Of a stretch of DNA of 64,000 nucleotides, positions 25,379 through 36,634 are shown one piece after another. The notes beneath the pieces are model-generated. The model saw only the letters and a list, made by a program, of their open reading frames with translations, was not told the origin of the DNA and made no database searches. This DNA is from Pusillimonas sp. T7-7. Lineage in GTDB: Bacteria > Pseudomonadota > Gammaproteobacteria > Burkholderiales > Burkholderiaceae_B. A program made the position numbers and the translations under genes. Position 1 is the first letter of the stretch, and the number at the start of each line of letters is the position of its first letter. Location: contig NC_015458.1 in assembly GCF_000209655.1 (NCBI RefSeq), positions 2,108,001 through 2,172,000 on the forward strand. The letters are read 5' to 3'.

Positions 25379-26440
25379 ATGCGCATCGGCTCCTGGTCTC
25401 TTCCCAACCCTGTTTTCGTCGCCCCCATGGCGGGTGTAACCGATCGCCCCTACCGCAAATTGTGCAAGACGCTGGGGGCGGGTTATGCCGTATCTGAAAT
25501 GGCTGCCAGCAACCCGCGCCTCTGGAACAATGTCAAAACCTCCCGGCGCCTGAATCACGAAGGCGAAATCGACCCGGTCGCCGTTCAGATAGCCGGATCG
25601 GACCCTGACATGATGGCAGAGGCGGCCATCTTCAATATAGATAAGGGCGCCCGCATCATTGACATCAATATGGGCTGCCCGGTCAAGAAAGTGTGCAATG
25701 TGGCGTCGGGATCTGCGCTGCTCCGCAACGAGCAGTTGGTCGCACGCATTCTGCGCAGCGTGGTTGATGCCTGCCAGCCGCGCGATGTTCCAGTTACACT
25801 GAAAACGCGCACCGGGTGGGATCGCGAATCACGCAATGCCGTGCATATTGCCCAATTGGCGCAAGATATCGGGGTTGCCGCCATCACTTTGCACGGACGT
25901 ACCCGCTGCGACCTGTACCAAGGCGAGGCAGAGTACGATACGATACGTGATGTGAAGCGGGCATTACAGATTCCCGTCATTGCAAATGGGGATATCGATA
26001 GTCCCGAAAAAGCCAAATACGTACTAGAGTACACAAACGCCGACGCAGTCATGGTCGGACGTGCAGCTCAGGGCAGGCCCTGGATTTTTCGTGAAATCAG
26101 CCATTACCTGGTCCATGGCAGCCACTTGTCGCCACCCACCTATGGCGAATTGCGTGACTGTCTGCTGGACCACCTGGAAGATCACTACCAGTTTTATGGC
26201 GAATTCACCGGAGTCCGCTCGGCTCGCAAGCATATAGGCTGGTATCTGGCCGACCTGCCAGATGCCCAAAGTTTTTTGCCACAGGTCAACGCCATCAGCA
26301 GTACCAGCGAACAAACCCGCGCCATCGCGCAATGGTTTGATCGCCATCCACCCAACGAGCCAATAATGGCCAGGGCGACAGAAAGCGCAAGCGCCTGCCA
26401 GCCCGAAAATATCATCACCAAGGATCATGAGTACATCTAA
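25379..26440 (+). CDS. dusB: tRNA-dihydrouridine synthase B
   Basis: A protein of 353 residues. Dus signatures are 'VFVAPMAGVTDRPYRKLCKTLGAG', 'VAVQIAGSDPDMMAEAA', the catalytic Cys loop 'DINMGCPVKKVCNVASGSALL', 'ITLHGRTRCDLYQGEAEY' and 'VMVGRAAQGRPWIF'. It reduces specific uridines in the tRNA D-loop using FMN and NADPH. The start is the ATG at 25379, with a TTG directly before it. The 3' end overlaps fis by 14 bp, the conserved dusB-fis arrangement in proteobacteria, so fis expression probably depends on this transcript. Confidence 0.96.
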   Translation: MRIGSWSLPNPVFVAPMAGVTDRPYRKLCKTLGAGYAVSEMAASNPRLWNNVKTSRRLNHEGEIDPVAVQIAGSDPDMMAEAAIFNIDKGARIIDINMGCPVKKVCNVASGSALLRNEQLVARILRSVVDACQPRDVPVTLKTRTGWDRESRNAVHIAQLAQDIGVAAITLHGRTRCDLYQGEAEYDTIRDVKRALQIPVIANGDIDSPEKAKYVLEYTNADAVMVGRAAQGRPWIFREISHYLVHGSHLSPPTYGELRDCLLDHLEDHYQFYGEFTGVRSARKHIGWYLADLPDAQSFLPQVNAISSTSEQTRAIAQWFDRHPPNEPIMARATESASACQPENIITKDHEYI

Positions 26441-26669
26441 CCCCCTGGAGCAATCAGTACGAGCCCAACTCGAACGCTACTTCACCGACTTGGGCGATGA
26501 AGCCCAGCCACGCGATCTGCTGGCAATGGTTGTCAATTGCGTCGAGCGCCCGGTGCTGCAAATTGCCCTTGAACATACCCACGGCAACCAGTCCAAGGCG
26601 GCCGAAATGCTGGGCATCACCCGCAGCACCCTACGCAAGAAGCTGCTGGCGCACGACCTGCAACCCTGA
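26427..26669 (+). CDS. fis: DNA-binding protein Fis
   Basis: A protein of 80 residues with the C-terminal Fis helix-turn-helix ('HGNQSKAAEMLGITRSTLRKKLLAHDL'). It is shorter than the 98-residue enteric Fis at the N terminus, as usual in beta-proteobacteria, and so lacks most of the beta-hairpin arms used to activate Hin/Gin invertases. It acts as a nucleoid and growth-phase regulator. It starts inside the dusB 3' end with AAGGATC upstream, and purH follows after 24 bp. Confidence 0.95.
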   Translation: MSTSNPLEQSVRAQLERYFTDLGDEAQPRDLLAMVVNCVERPVLQIALEHTHGNQSKAAEMLGITRSTLRKKLLAHDLQP

Positions 26670-26693
26670 TTTCAAACCCTATATTCCGATTCC

Positions 26694-28286
26694 ATGAAAA
26701 TCCAGACCGCCTTACTTTCGGTTTCCGACAAAACCGGCATTGTTGAATTCGCCCAGGCTCTCGCACAGCGCGGTGTACGCTTGCTCTCTACTGGCGGCAC
26801 CGCCAAGCAGCTTGCCGCCGCCGGCCTCACGGTTACCGAAGTAGCCGCTCACACGGGCTCGCCCGAGATCCTCGATGGTCGGGTAAAAACCCTGCACCCG
26901 AAAATTCACGGCGGCCTGCTTGCCCGTCGCGACAGCGCCCAACATCTGAAAACCCTGGAAGAACATGGCATAGACCGCATAGACCTGCTGGTCGTCAATC
27001 TTTACCCTTTCCGTGAAACCATCGCCAAGTCAGGCTGCACTTTTGCCGACGCCGTTGAAAACATAGACATCGGCGGGCCTGCCATGTTGCGCGCAGCTGC
27101 CAAGAACCATGGCATGCAAAAAGGCGGCGTCACCGTTGCCATAGACCCTGCCGACTATTCCCGCATCCTGGCCGACATGGACGGCCCCCAAGGCGGCCCT
27201 TCCTACGCCTTGCGCCTGGAACTGGCTACCAAAACATACGCCCATACCGCCGCCTACGACGGCGCCATTGCCGCCTACCTGAGCAGCCTGTCGGCCGCAG
27301 AACCAGCACAAGACCAGGAGCCAGAGCGCGACCTCTGGCCCCAGAACCTGACTGTACAGGTCAAGCGACAGCAAATTCTGCGTTACGGCGAGAACCCGCA
27401 CCAATCGGCTGCCTTTTATGTCGATCAGCCCGTACATGCCGGCCTGCTGGGCAGCTACCGCCAGCTGCAAGGCAAAGAACTGTCCTACAACAACATCGCC
27501 GATGCCGATGCGGCGTGGGAATGCGTGCGCAGCTTCCAGGGCAGCGCCTGCGTGATCGTCAAGCATGCAAACCCCTGCGGCGTGGCGCTGGGCGACAGCC
27601 CTTTGCATGCTTATCAGCAAGCGTTCAAGACAGACCCCACCTCGGCATTTGGCGGCATCATTGCCTTCAATCGCCCGGTCGACGAAGCCACTGCCCAGGC
27701 AGTCAGCGGCCAATTCGTCGAAGTCCTGCTGGCGCCGGGCTACTCCTCGGAAGCACTGGCCGTCTTCGCCGCCAAGAAAAATGTCCGGGTGCTCGAAGTA
27801 CCGCAAGGCAACGGTCATAACGAATTCGACATCAAACGAGTCGGTGGCGGCTGGCTGGTACAGAATCCCGACGATTATCAGGTGCCCGAAGACACCTTCA
27901 AAATCGTCACAAAGCTCGCTCCAACCGAAATGCAAATGCAAGACCTGCAGTTCGCCTGGAAGGTAGCCAAATACGTCAAGTCGAACGCCATTGTTTTTGT
28001 CGGAGGTAGCATGACGCTGGGTGTAGGCGCTGGCCAAATGAGCCGCATCGACTCGGCGCGCATCGCCTCGATCAAGGCCGACAACGCGGGCCTGAGCCTG
28101 GTCGGATCTGCTGTGGCATCAGACGCTTTCTTCCCGTTCCGCGACGGGCTTGATGTTGTGGCCGACGCGGGCGCCACCTGCGTCATCCAGCCCGGTGGCA
28201 GCATACGCGACGACGAGGTCATCGCAGCCGCGAATGAACGTGGCATTGCCATGGTCTTCACGGGCGCACGGCATTTCCGCCACTAG
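26694..28286 (+). CDS. purH: Bifunctional AICAR transformylase / IMP cyclohydrolase
   Basis: A protein of 530 residues, full length. The N-terminal MGS-like IMP cyclohydrolase domain opens with '[33 protein letters not shown]', and the AICAR transformylase domain contains '[13 protein letters not shown]', '[13 protein letters not shown]' (catalytic Lys-His region), '[13 protein letters not shown]' and '[12 protein letters not shown]'. It catalyses the last two steps of IMP synthesis. It lies between fis and ruvC on the same strand with 24- and 33-bp gaps. Long antisense frames over this gene are shadows. Confidence 0.97.
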   Translation: MKIQTALLSVSDKTGIVEFAQALAQRGVRLLSTGGTAKQLAAAGLTVTEVAAHTGSPEILDGRVKTLHPKIHGGLLARRDSAQHLKTLEEHGIDRIDLLVVNLYPFRETIAKSGCTFADAVENIDIGGPAMLRAAAKNHGMQKGGVTVAIDPADYSRILADMDGPQGGPSYALRLELATKTYAHTAAYDGAIAAYLSSLSAAEPAQDQEPERDLWPQNLTVQVKRQQILRYGENPHQSAAFYVDQPVHAGLLGSYRQLQGKELSYNNIADADAAWECVRSFQGSACVIVKHANPCGVALGDSPLHAYQQAFKTDPTSAFGGIIAFNRPVDEATAQAVSGQFVEVLLAPGYSSEALAVFAAKKNVRVLEVPQGNGHNEFDIKRVGGGWLVQNPDDYQVPEDTFKIVTKLAPTEMQMQDLQFAWKVAKYVKSNAIVFVGGSMTLGVGAGQMSRIDSARIASIKADNAGLSLVGSAVASDAFFPFRDGLDVVADAGATCVIQPGGSIRDDEVIAAANERGIAMVFTGARHFRH

Positions 28287-28319
28287 GACCTGTAACGCTA
28301 CTAAAGGAGTCGCGAAGAC

Positions 28320-28868
28320 ATGCGCATACTGGGCATTGATCCGGGCCTGCGTCGCACCGGCTTTGGCGTTATCGATGTCCAGGGCACGCGTCTGGTTTAC
28401 GTGACCAGCGGCACCATAGTCGTACCGTCCGACCAGGCGCTGGCCGGACGGCTCAAGGTCATTCTGGATAACATTCGCGAAGTCGTCCAGAGCACCCGGC
28501 CTACGGTATCGGCGCTGGAAAAGGTATTTGTCAATACCAACCCGGCCTCGACACTGCTGCTGGGGCAGGCTCGCGGCGCCGCCATGTGCGCACTGGCCGA
28601 CAGCCTCCTCGATGTACACGAATACACCGCCCTGCAAATCAAAAAATCCGTGGTGGGCAATGGGCACGCCGCCAAGGAGCAAGTGCAGAAAATGGTACAG
28701 CACCTGCTGGGCTTGAATGGCGTACCGGCAGCAGACTCGGCCGATGCGCTGGCCTGCGCCATCTGCCATGCTCATTTCCATCCGCTCACGCAACGCCTGC
28801 AAGACACAGGCCAACTGCCCATTTCCGGACGTTCCGGCCGGATACGCGGCGGCCGCTTGTTGGGCTAA
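28320..28868 (+). CDS. ruvC: Crossover junction endodeoxyribonuclease RuvC
   Basis: A protein of 182 residues. The four catalytic carboxylates are visible: D7 in '[17 protein letters not shown]', the Glu in '[10 protein letters not shown]', and the Asp pair in '[14 protein letters not shown]'. RuvC cuts Holliday junctions moved by RuvAB. GGAG lies upstream of the ATG at a normal distance. ruvA follows after 30 bp; ruvB is separated by a dehydratase gene on the opposite strand. Confidence 0.97.
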   Translation: MRILGIDPGLRRTGFGVIDVQGTRLVYVTSGTIVVPSDQALAGRLKVILDNIREVVQSTRPTVSALEKVFVNTNPASTLLLGQARGAAMCALADSLLDVHEYTALQIKKSVVGNGHAAKEQVQKMVQHLLGLNGVPAADSADALACAICHAHFHPLTQRLQDTGQLPISGRSGRIRGGRLLG

Positions 28869-28898
28869 AGCCATACGTCTGTTGACAAGGATAATTCC

Positions 28899-29477
28899 AT
28901 GATCGGTCGCATTACCGGCACTCTGATTGAGAAAACCCCGCCCATCGTTTGCGTGGACGTAGGCGGCGTCGGCTACGAAATCGACGTACCCATGAGTACC
29001 CTGTACGATCTGCCCGACAACGGCGCCACCATCACGCTGTACACTCATCTGGCCGTACGTGAAGACGCCCACACTCTGTATGGCTTCTTGTCATCCAAGG
29101 AACGTAGCGCATTCCGGGCGCTGATCAAGGTCACCGGCATAGGCGCCAGAACAGCGCTGGCCGTACTCTCGGGTATGAGCGTCGATGAACTGGCCAACGC
29201 CATCACGCAACAAGAGACCGGTCTGCTGACACGTGTACCCGGCATAGGCAAGAAAACCGCAGAGCGCCTGTTATTGGAACTGCGCGGCAAGCTCGGAGGC
29301 GATCTGGCACACGGAGCCGGCACGGTTGCGGCGGGCCGCGACGATATTCTGAACGCTCTGCTGTCGCTGGGCTATTCAAACAGCGAAACCCAGGCTGCCT
29401 TGAAAAACCTGCCCGAAGGGGTGGATGTGGCTGAGGGAATACGCCTGGCACTCAAATCGCTTGCCCGGCGGCAATAG
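28899..29477 (+). CDS. ruvA: Holliday junction branch migration protein RuvA
   Basis: A protein of 192 residues with the three RuvA domains: an OB-fold ('[31 protein letters not shown]'), tandem helix-hairpin-helix motifs ('[16 protein letters not shown]' and '[16 protein letters not shown]') and the C-terminal RuvB-contact domain ('[20 protein letters not shown]'). It binds four-way junctions and loads RuvB. The downstream gene on the opposite strand begins its stop only 4 bp away, which is the end of this transcript. Confidence 0.97.
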   Translation: MIGRITGTLIEKTPPIVCVDVGGVGYEIDVPMSTLYDLPDNGATITLYTHLAVREDAHTLYGFLSSKERSAFRALIKVTGIGARTALAVLSGMSVDELANAITQQETGLLTRVPGIGKKTAERLLLELRGKLGGDLAHGAGTVAAGRDDILNALLSLGYSNSETQAALKNLPEGVDVAEGIRLALKSLARRQ

Positions 29478-29480
29478 ACG

Positions 29481-30449
29481 TCAGGCAGACTGCAAATTAC
29501 CGGCGTAGGCTGATAAATCAACGTTGCCGCCGCTGAGCAGCACGCCAATTCGTTTACCCTTGACCGAAACAATTTCGTTGAAGGCCGCCGCCGCCCCCAG
29601 ACAGCCGGTAGGTTCGACCACCATTTTCATGCGTTCGGCAAAGAACCGCTGCGCTTGTACCAATTGCTGATCACTGACGGTAAGAATGTCGTGCGCATGC
29701 TGCCGAATGATGGGAAACGTCAAGGATCCAAGCGCTTGCGTCAGGGCGCCATCGGCAATGGAGTCTGGAGGCGGGATGCGTATGATTTCGCCTTTGCGGA
29801 ACGACTGTTGACCATCGTTGCCCGCCTCTGGCTCGACACCATAGACGGCGCAATCCGGGTTGATGGCATGGGCGGCCAGCAAGGAGCCTGACAACAAGCC
29901 GCCGCCACCCATGGGGATGAACAAGGCGTCCAGGCCGCCGGCTTCTTCCAGCAGCTCTTTGACCGCCGTGCCCTGCCCTGCAATGACGTCGGGATGATTG
30001 AAAGGCGGAATCAGTGTCAGGCCGTGCTCTTCCATCAACTCACGGGCAACCTCTTCCCGGTCTTGCGTCTGGCGATCGTAGTCGACCACGCGCGCGCCAT
30101 AGCCCCGCGTAGCCGCCTTCTTGGCGGCTGGGGCATCGTGCGGCATGACAATAGTGGCCTGTATGCCCAGCAAGCGGGCGGCCAGAGCGACAGCCTGTGC
30201 GTGATTGCCGGATGAAAAAGCAATCACTCCGGCTTTCCGTTGCGCATCGCCAAGCTTGGCCAGTGCGTTATAGCCCCCGCGGAATTTGAAGGCGCCAATA
30301 CGTTGTAGGTTCTCGCACTTGAAGAACACCTGGGCGCCAAGCTGGGCATTTATGGTCGACGACGTCATCACCGGCGTAAGGTGTGCGACACCATCCAGTC
30401 TTTTGCTGGCCTGAACAACATCTTCGTAGGTGGGTAAGCTTGAGTCCAT
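29481..30449 (-). CDS. PLP-dependent threonine/serine (or hydroxyaspartate) dehydratase
   Basis: A protein of 322 residues, fold type II PLP enzyme. The PLP lysine lies in 'FFKCENLQRIGAFKFRGGYNAL', the substrate loop is 'SSGNHAQAVA', and the phosphate-binding Gly-rich loop is 'FIPMGGGGLLSG'; an 'SGGNVD' motif ends the protein. The short length (no ACT regulatory domain) and the AFKFRG motif resemble serine racemase and threo-3-hydroxyaspartate ammonia-lyase more than biosynthetic IlvA. The exact substrate is uncertain. It lies antisense between ruvA and ruvB. Confidence 0.88.
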   Translation of the reverse strand: MDSSLPTYEDVVQASKRLDGVAHLTPVMTSSTINAQLGAQVFFKCENLQRIGAFKFRGGYNALAKLGDAQRKAGVIAFSSGNHAQAVALAARLLGIQATIVMPHDAPAAKKAATRGYGARVVDYDRQTQDREEVARELMEEHGLTLIPPFNHPDVIAGQGTAVKELLEEAGGLDALFIPMGGGGLLSGSLLAAHAINPDCAVYGVEPEAGNDGQQSFRKGEIIRIPPPDSIADGALTQALGSLTFPIIRQHAHDILTVSDQQLVQAQRFFAERMKMVVEPTGCLGAAAAFNEIVSVKGKRIGVLLSGGNVDLSAYAGNLQSA

Positions 30450-30590
30450 GGGGTTCCACTATAGTTAACGACAAACAAGAACTAAGGAATTCTCGCCTAT
30501 CGGCAATTATGTTGCAATCGCCGTAAAGCTGCGCAAAACACTTTGCTTTAGAGTACGATAACCACTGTAAATATAATCAGCTACACAGCC

Positions 30591-31661
<1,071 letters not shown>

Positions 31662-31722
31662 TTGCTACACAGGCATGTAAGGCATGGGATCTCTATGACA
31701 TTGCCCGGAAAACCGACTCAGC

Positions 31723-33540
31723 TCATCCCTGAACACAGCGCAGCAAATCCTCTCCGTAGGCCTCAAGCTTGCGCACCCCCACGCCACTGATGCCACCCAA
31801 ATCCTCCAGTGACTGCGGGCAATTCAAAGCCACTTCACGCAAGGTTGCATCGTGGAAAATCACATAAGCCGGAACACCATGACTGCGGGCAACTTCAGCC
31901 CGCCAGACACGCAGATATTCAAAGCGCTGCTGAGCATCCGGCGGCAGCACGATGCCCGCATCCTTGCTTCGGGTACTGGCCGTGCGCCCATTTCGTGACT
32001 TTTTCTCGGGCTCACGCCTGAACATCAGCGTTTTCTCGCCCTTGAGCACCGCCCTGCTGTCCTCCGTCAAGGCCAGCGTGCCATAACCCTCATGGTCCAC
32101 CGCCAGCAGGCTTTGCGCCAGCAACTGGCGCAACACACCCCGCCAGGCCTGCTCAGACAAATCTTCCCCTATTCCAAAAACCGTCAGGCTTTCGTGCTCA
32201 TACTGCTTGACCCGGTCCGTCGTTTTGCCCCGCAATATGTCAATCAAATGCCCCGCGCCAAAACGCTGGCCACGCTCGCGCCAGAGCCTGTATACGGCAG
32301 ACAAGATTTTCTGTGCCGCAACCGTGCCATCCCAGGCCTGAGGCGGTTCCAGGCAGGTATCGCAATTACCGCAAGGCGTAATCGCCTGATCGAAATAAGC
32401 CAATAAGCGTTGGCGCCGACACGACACCGTTTCACACAAGCCCAGCATGGCATCCAGCTGTGCGCCCAGCCGCCGCCTGAAGACCTCATCGCCCGCCGAC
32501 TCATTGATCATGCGCCGCTGCTGGACCACATCTTGCAAGCCATAAGCCAGCCAGGCGGTCGCCGGCAAGCCATCGCGTCCGGCCCGGCCGGTTTCCTGGT
32601 AATACCCTTCTACCGACTTGGGCAAATCGATATGCGCCACGAACCGTACGTCGGGTTTGTTGACCCCCATCCCAAAGGCTATGGTGGCTACCATGACCAC
32701 GCCCTCTTCCCTTAGGAAACGGGCCTGATTGGCCGAACGCACGCTGGCATTCAGGCCCGCATGATAAGGCAGCGCCTCGATCCCGTTCTGACACAGGAAA
32801 TCAGCTGTTTCTTCCACCCTTGCTCGCGACAGGCAATACACGATGCCGCAATCGCCTTCATGCTCAGCCTTGATGAAAGCCAGCAATTGCCGCCTGACTT
32901 CATTCTTCTCGATAATCCGGTAACGAATATTAGGCCGGTCAAAGCTGGCTACAAAGTGCGGAGCATCGTTCAGGTCCAGGCGTTGTGCAATCTCACGCCG
33001 GGTCACCGAAGTGGCGGTAGCCGTCAGGGCCAGGCGCGGCACATCGGGCCAACGCTCATGCAGGATCGACAGACCCAGGTATTCAGGGCGGAAGTCATGG
33101 CCCCACTGCGACACGCAATGGGCTTCATCAATGGCAAATAGCGACACCCTACCCTGTTCAAGCAGCTCCAGGCAACGGTCAGTCAGCAAACGCTCGGGCG
33201 CAACGTATAGCAGATCAAGTTCGCCCCGCAGAAAGGCCTGCTCGACCTCGCGCGAGGTGCGCCAGTCTTGGGACGAGTTCAGAAAAGCAGCGCGCACACC
33301 CAATTCGATCAAGGCATCAACCTGGTCCTGCATCAAGGCGATCAAGGGCGAAATCACCACACCGACCCCCGGCCTGACCAAGGCAGGTATTTGATAGCAA
33401 AGTGATTTTCCGCCACCTGTCGGCATCAGCACCAAGGCGTCGCCGCCCTGCACGACATGATCAATAACGGCCTGCTGATCGCCACGAAAAGACTCGTAGC
33501 CAAAGACTTGCTGCAGGGTTTCCAGGGAAGATAAGGGCAT
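31723..33540 (-). CDS. recQ: ATP-dependent DNA helicase RecQ
   Basis: A protein of 605 residues with the standard RecQ order: motif 0/I ('[42 protein letters not shown]'), DEAH ('[20 protein letters not shown]'), helicase C domain ('[19 protein letters not shown]'), a zinc site ('CGNCDTC' plus upstream Cys), winged helix, and a C-terminal HRDC domain that ends close to the protein's end. It unwinds DNA 3'-5' in recombination and replication-fork repair. It converges on ruvB and is followed on the same strand side by the outer-membrane barrel gene 2 bp upstream. Confidence 0.96.
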   Translation of the reverse strand: MPLSSLETLQQVFGYESFRGDQQAVIDHVVQGGDALVLMPTGGGKSLCYQIPALVRPGVGVVISPLIALMQDQVDALIELGVRAAFLNSSQDWRTSREVEQAFLRGELDLLYVAPERLLTDRCLELLEQGRVSLFAIDEAHCVSQWGHDFRPEYLGLSILHERWPDVPRLALTATATSVTRREIAQRLDLNDAPHFVASFDRPNIRYRIIEKNEVRRQLLAFIKAEHEGDCGIVYCLSRARVEETADFLCQNGIEALPYHAGLNASVRSANQARFLREEGVVMVATIAFGMGVNKPDVRFVAHIDLPKSVEGYYQETGRAGRDGLPATAWLAYGLQDVVQQRRMINESAGDEVFRRRLGAQLDAMLGLCETVSCRRQRLLAYFDQAITPCGNCDTCLEPPQAWDGTVAAQKILSAVYRLWRERGQRFGAGHLIDILRGKTTDRVKQYEHESLTVFGIGEDLSEQAWRGVLRQLLAQSLLAVDHEGYGTLALTEDSRAVLKGEKTLMFRREPEKKSRNGRTASTRSKDAGIVLPPDAQQRFEYLRVWRAEVARSHGVPAYVIFHDATLREVALNCPQSLEDLGGISGVGVRKLEAYGEDLLRCVQG

Positions 33541-33542
33541 GC

Positions 33543-34733
33543 TTAGTAAATAGGTACTGAGAAACGAATACCTATATCATAGTCGCCACCGTCCAGCTGC
33601 CGCTCTGCCTCAAGACCTATGCGCAAATTCGGGCTGTACCAGAACTGTTGAGTAAAGCCGAAGCTGCGCCGGCTGTCGCCCAACGATGTCTGCTCGTTCT
33701 CATATCTGCCGCTCAAGTCGCCCCAACGCCCCATAGGCACGGTCGCTGTCCATTGCTGGCGCTGTCCACCCACGGAAGGATCAGCGGTATATCGGCTGAG
33801 GTCTGCATATCCCGGTTCGCGATGCTCTCCCAGCCATGAAAGCCGCAGATCACCAAAGACATCCAGCTCGTAAGCGGCTTGATAGCGCAGACCGCCTTGA
33901 TCACCGACAGTCGCCTGCGCGAGGCCAGCGCTCCAGTTGCCCCAACTTGTGCGGTATTGCCCCCCCAGGCCTGTGGACACCAGTTCGGGCGCCACCTGCA
34001 ATTGGGACTCCAGCACGAAACTTGGGCTGATGCCGTAGCGAAAAACAGAATTGGCAGCGGTGGGTCCCAGCTCCAAGTCGCCCCCCGAACCTGAAGAATA
34101 ATCAAGCGCACCGATGGACAAGGCATATTGCCAATTATTTTCGACATCCTCTGCATTGACCAATGATGACTGCGATATGCTGATGCCGCCCAGCCGCGCT
34201 GAATTGCCCCAGGCCGGCGCAACAATATCCTTGCTGCCCAGGGCAATGTCCAGCCCGTCGTCGCCCTTATAGCTCCAGTTTTTTGCTCCTAGCGCCCAGG
34301 ACGTACCCCTTCCTGCAGACGAAGGCGTAAATTGCCTGCCACGGGGCGTGCTCAATGCGCCCCACAAACCAGGAGATGAAGGCGAGACGTCGCTGCCATG
34401 CCATATATCCGAGTCGCCAGGGCTCCAGGAAAAGCTGTAGGAAATATCTGGAATGCTGTCGGCCGCATCGGTGAAAATGGTTTCTTCATCGTTCACAACC
34501 GGTGTGGCGCCAGCGTCAGGCAAGGGGACAGGCGGAGCCACTTCGATTTGCGGAGCGGCAAATAGCTGCACCGGCGCCAGTTCACGCAATCTTTGGCTGT
34601 CAGCCTGCGCCGGCTGCCCCAGCAGCAGGCAAGCCAAGCCCGCGCATCGCAACAATACAGCTGCATGCACGAAGCCCACAGACGATAAAAACTTAACGAC
34701 ACACTGCAAAACCACCCCGCCAAACAAACACAC
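33543..34733 (-). CDS. Predicted outer-membrane beta-barrel protein, unknown function
   Basis: A protein of 396 residues (true start uncertain, since the first 20-30 residues are not a normal signal n-region). A hydrophobic stretch '[18 protein letters not shown]' looks like a Sec signal with cleavage before DSQRL. The mature part has alternating strands rich in Gly, Ser, Trp and Tyr and ends '[10 protein letters not shown]', a terminal aromatic typical of barrels inserted by BamA. The central region ('[17 protein letters not shown]') faintly recalls usher barrels. I assign no family. It lies 2 bp upstream of recQ and 5 bp downstream of the CLC gene. Confidence 0.7.
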   Translation of the reverse strand: MCLFGGVVLQCVVKFLSSVGFVHAAVLLRCAGLACLLLGQPAQADSQRLRELAPVQLFAAPQIEVAPPVPLPDAGATPVVNDEETIFTDAADSIPDISYSFSWSPGDSDIWHGSDVSPSSPGLWGALSTPRGRQFTPSSAGRGTSWALGAKNWSYKGDDGLDIALGSKDIVAPAWGNSARLGGISISQSSLVNAEDVENNWQYALSIGALDYSSGSGGDLELGPTAANSVFRYGISPSFVLESQLQVAPELVSTGLGGQYRTSWGNWSAGLAQATVGDQGGLRYQAAYELDVFGDLRLSWLGEHREPGYADLSRYTADPSVGGQRQQWTATVPMGRWGDLSGRYENEQTSLGDSRRSFGFTQQFWYSPNLRIGLEAERQLDGGDYDIGIRFSVPIY

Positions 34734-34738
34734 TCGCG

Positions 34739-36532
34739 TCAGCGCAAGTGCCTGCCTGCCGAAAAATCCAGCATGGCTTCACCGCTGGTATCAAAAGACC
34801 TTTTCAGGGCGCTGTACTTTTCAAGCACCGCCGATTTGTACACAACCCCCAGCAGAGTGGGCTGCTCGCCACGACTGACCACAGGCAGTCGTTCACCCTG
34901 AAAATGGACAAAGTACTCTTGCGCCTGGTCCAGCGTCATATCAGGATGCAGCGTCTTGACAAAGTCCAGCCGCAGGACTTCGCCCGCCAGCTTGCTCTGC
35001 ACATCGCCCTGCCCCAACAATAAACTGGTCAAATCCTGTTGGGCAATCACACCTTGGTAAATATTCTTTTCATCCACAACGTACAGATACTTGACGGGAT
35101 ACTCCAGAAACATCTGCAAGGCATCACGCACGGGAGCCGTCGTGGCCACTACGGTATCGGCCGGACGAACCAGATCCTGGATGACAGTGTGCCTGAGCCG
35201 ATAGCGCAGCCAGGCATCACGCTCACGCACAACCGTTACATCGTACATGGCCACTTCCGCCACCGCACGGGACACAAAATGCGCAATCACGCAGGCAAGT
35301 ATCAAGGGCAAAACAATCTGGTAGCTGAGCGTCATTTCGAAAATCATCAGTATCGCCATCAGTGGCGCACTGGTCGCCGCTCCCAGGAAGCTGCCCATGC
35401 CCACCAGGACATACATATAAGTTTCCGCCGTCATGCCGGGCCAGAGCCATGTGACGACCATGCCAAACAGCGCCCCCAGCCCGCCGCCCACGAAAAGCGC
35501 GGGAGTAAACACGCCGCCCACGGCCCCCGAACCAACCGTAACAGCCGTGGCCAGTATCTTGAGCAGCAGAATGGCCAGCACCGCATACCATGTCCACGAT
35601 GCATGCAACAGGGAATGAACAACGCTATAGCCGTTACCCGCCACTTCGGGCATGATAATGAGCAACAAACCAAGCAGGCCGCCACCCAGGCCCAGCCTGG
35701 CCGGCAAAGGCCACTCTGTACGCTGGAACTGGCGTCGGGAAAAATCCAGAAACTTCAGAAACAATGGAGCGCCGAGGCCGGCGATCACGCCAAGCAAGAG
35801 GAATGGCAGCACCTCAAGGCCCGGAATCTGCGGCATGTCGCTGATGGCATAGGTAGTGTGGTATTGACCCGACAAACGCATGACAATGTTGGCCGAGGCG
35901 GCAGCCACCAATAACGGTCCCAGGCTTTGCATGCTCATGGTCCCCAGCACGATTTCGGCTACAAATAGCGCCCCGGCTATGGGCGCGCCATAGGCTGACG
36001 CAACGCCGGCTGCCGCTCCGCAGGCCACCAGCAAACGCAGGCGAGCGGTGCTGAAACGGGTAAAGCGGCCAATAACCGAGGCGCTGAGCGCGGCCAAATG
36101 CACCATGGCGCCTTCTCGGCCTATGGAGCCGCCCGAGGCAACCGAGCTTAGTGACGACAAGGAGCGCAGCAGGCCCTGACGTAAAGACAGGTGGCCATCG
36201 CCAATGGCCACCGCTTCCATGTAATCGGAATTGGTACTGCCTTTGAGCAGCTTGGACGCCCAGAGCAGAGCGCCCGCCACCACGCCACCCACCATTGGGA
36301 ACAACAGGCGGCCGTACCAGGGCAGCTCGCGCGTCACACCCACAATAGAGCCGCTGCGGCCGGTGGCCAGGTGCTGTACCAGACGCATGCCCTCATGAAA
36401 GGCAATCGTGGCAAACGCCCCCAGCGCCCCAACCAGGACAGCCCAGCACAGCATGGCGGGAAGGTCCGACAACCAGGAGTAGCCGGCAAGGCGTTCACGT
36501 ACCGACTGCACGGTGCTGCGTATCATGCTCAA
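34739..36532 (-). CDS. CLC-type chloride channel/antiporter with C-terminal CBS domains
   Basis: A protein of 597 residues. A CLC membrane domain of about ten or more helices comes first, with motifs 'ASGGSIGREGAMVHLAALSASVIG' (containing the gating Glu), 'GAAAGVASAYGAPIAGALFVAEIV' and 'GSGAVGGVFTPALFVGGGLGALFG'; then a CBS pair at about residues 450-580 ('PVKYLYVVDEKNIYQGVIAQQDL', 'YFVHFQGERLPVVSRGEQPTLLGVVYKSAVLEKYSALK'). CLC proteins of this kind exchange chloride for protons or conduct fluoride or chloride. After the gating Glu the usual Pro is replaced by Ala. No neighbour suggests the physiological ion. Confidence 0.9.
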   Translation of the reverse strand: MSMIRSTVQSVRERLAGYSWLSDLPAMLCWAVLVGALGAFATIAFHEGMRLVQHLATGRSGSIVGVTRELPWYGRLLFPMVGGVVAGALLWASKLLKGSTNSDYMEAVAIGDGHLSLRQGLLRSLSSLSSVASGGSIGREGAMVHLAALSASVIGRFTRFSTARLRLLVACGAAAGVASAYGAPIAGALFVAEIVLGTMSMQSLGPLLVAAASANIVMRLSGQYHTTYAISDMPQIPGLEVLPFLLLGVIAGLGAPLFLKFLDFSRRQFQRTEWPLPARLGLGGGLLGLLLIIMPEVAGNGYSVVHSLLHASWTWYAVLAILLLKILATAVTVGSGAVGGVFTPALFVGGGLGALFGMVVTWLWPGMTAETYMYVLVGMGSFLGAATSAPLMAILMIFEMTLSYQIVLPLILACVIAHFVSRAVAEVAMYDVTVVRERDAWLRYRLRHTVIQDLVRPADTVVATTAPVRDALQMFLEYPVKYLYVVDEKNIYQGVIAQQDLTSLLLGQGDVQSKLAGEVLRLDFVKTLHPDMTLDQAQEYFVHFQGERLPVVSRGEQPTLLGVVYKSAVLEKYSALKRSFDTSGEAMLDFSAGRHLR

Positions 36533-36634
36533 CCTGTTTCTGATGAATCACAAACCATAACGCAAGGCGATGACTTATTTCAATCCATTTCGGATGCTTG
36601 CCTCGCACCGAGGCAAGAGGCACACTTTCGGACT

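Noticed and set aside
27030..28037. 335-codon open frame antisense to purH
   Set aside because: It is a shadow produced by GC-biased codon use in purH; the translation is low-complexity with no domain, and purH is certain.
28119..29072. 317-codon open frame antisense to purH/ruvC/ruvA
   Set aside because: It spans parts of three secure genes on the other strand and has no motif or ribosome site.
35039..35914. 291-codon frame opposite the CLC gene
   Set aside because: Its composition (Gln/His/Arg rich, no hydrophobic core) is typical of an antisense shadow.
36191..36634. Long N-terminal extension of the response regulator frame
   Set aside because: It lies antisense to the CLC gene and lacks structure; the receiver domain begins at the ATG at 36635.
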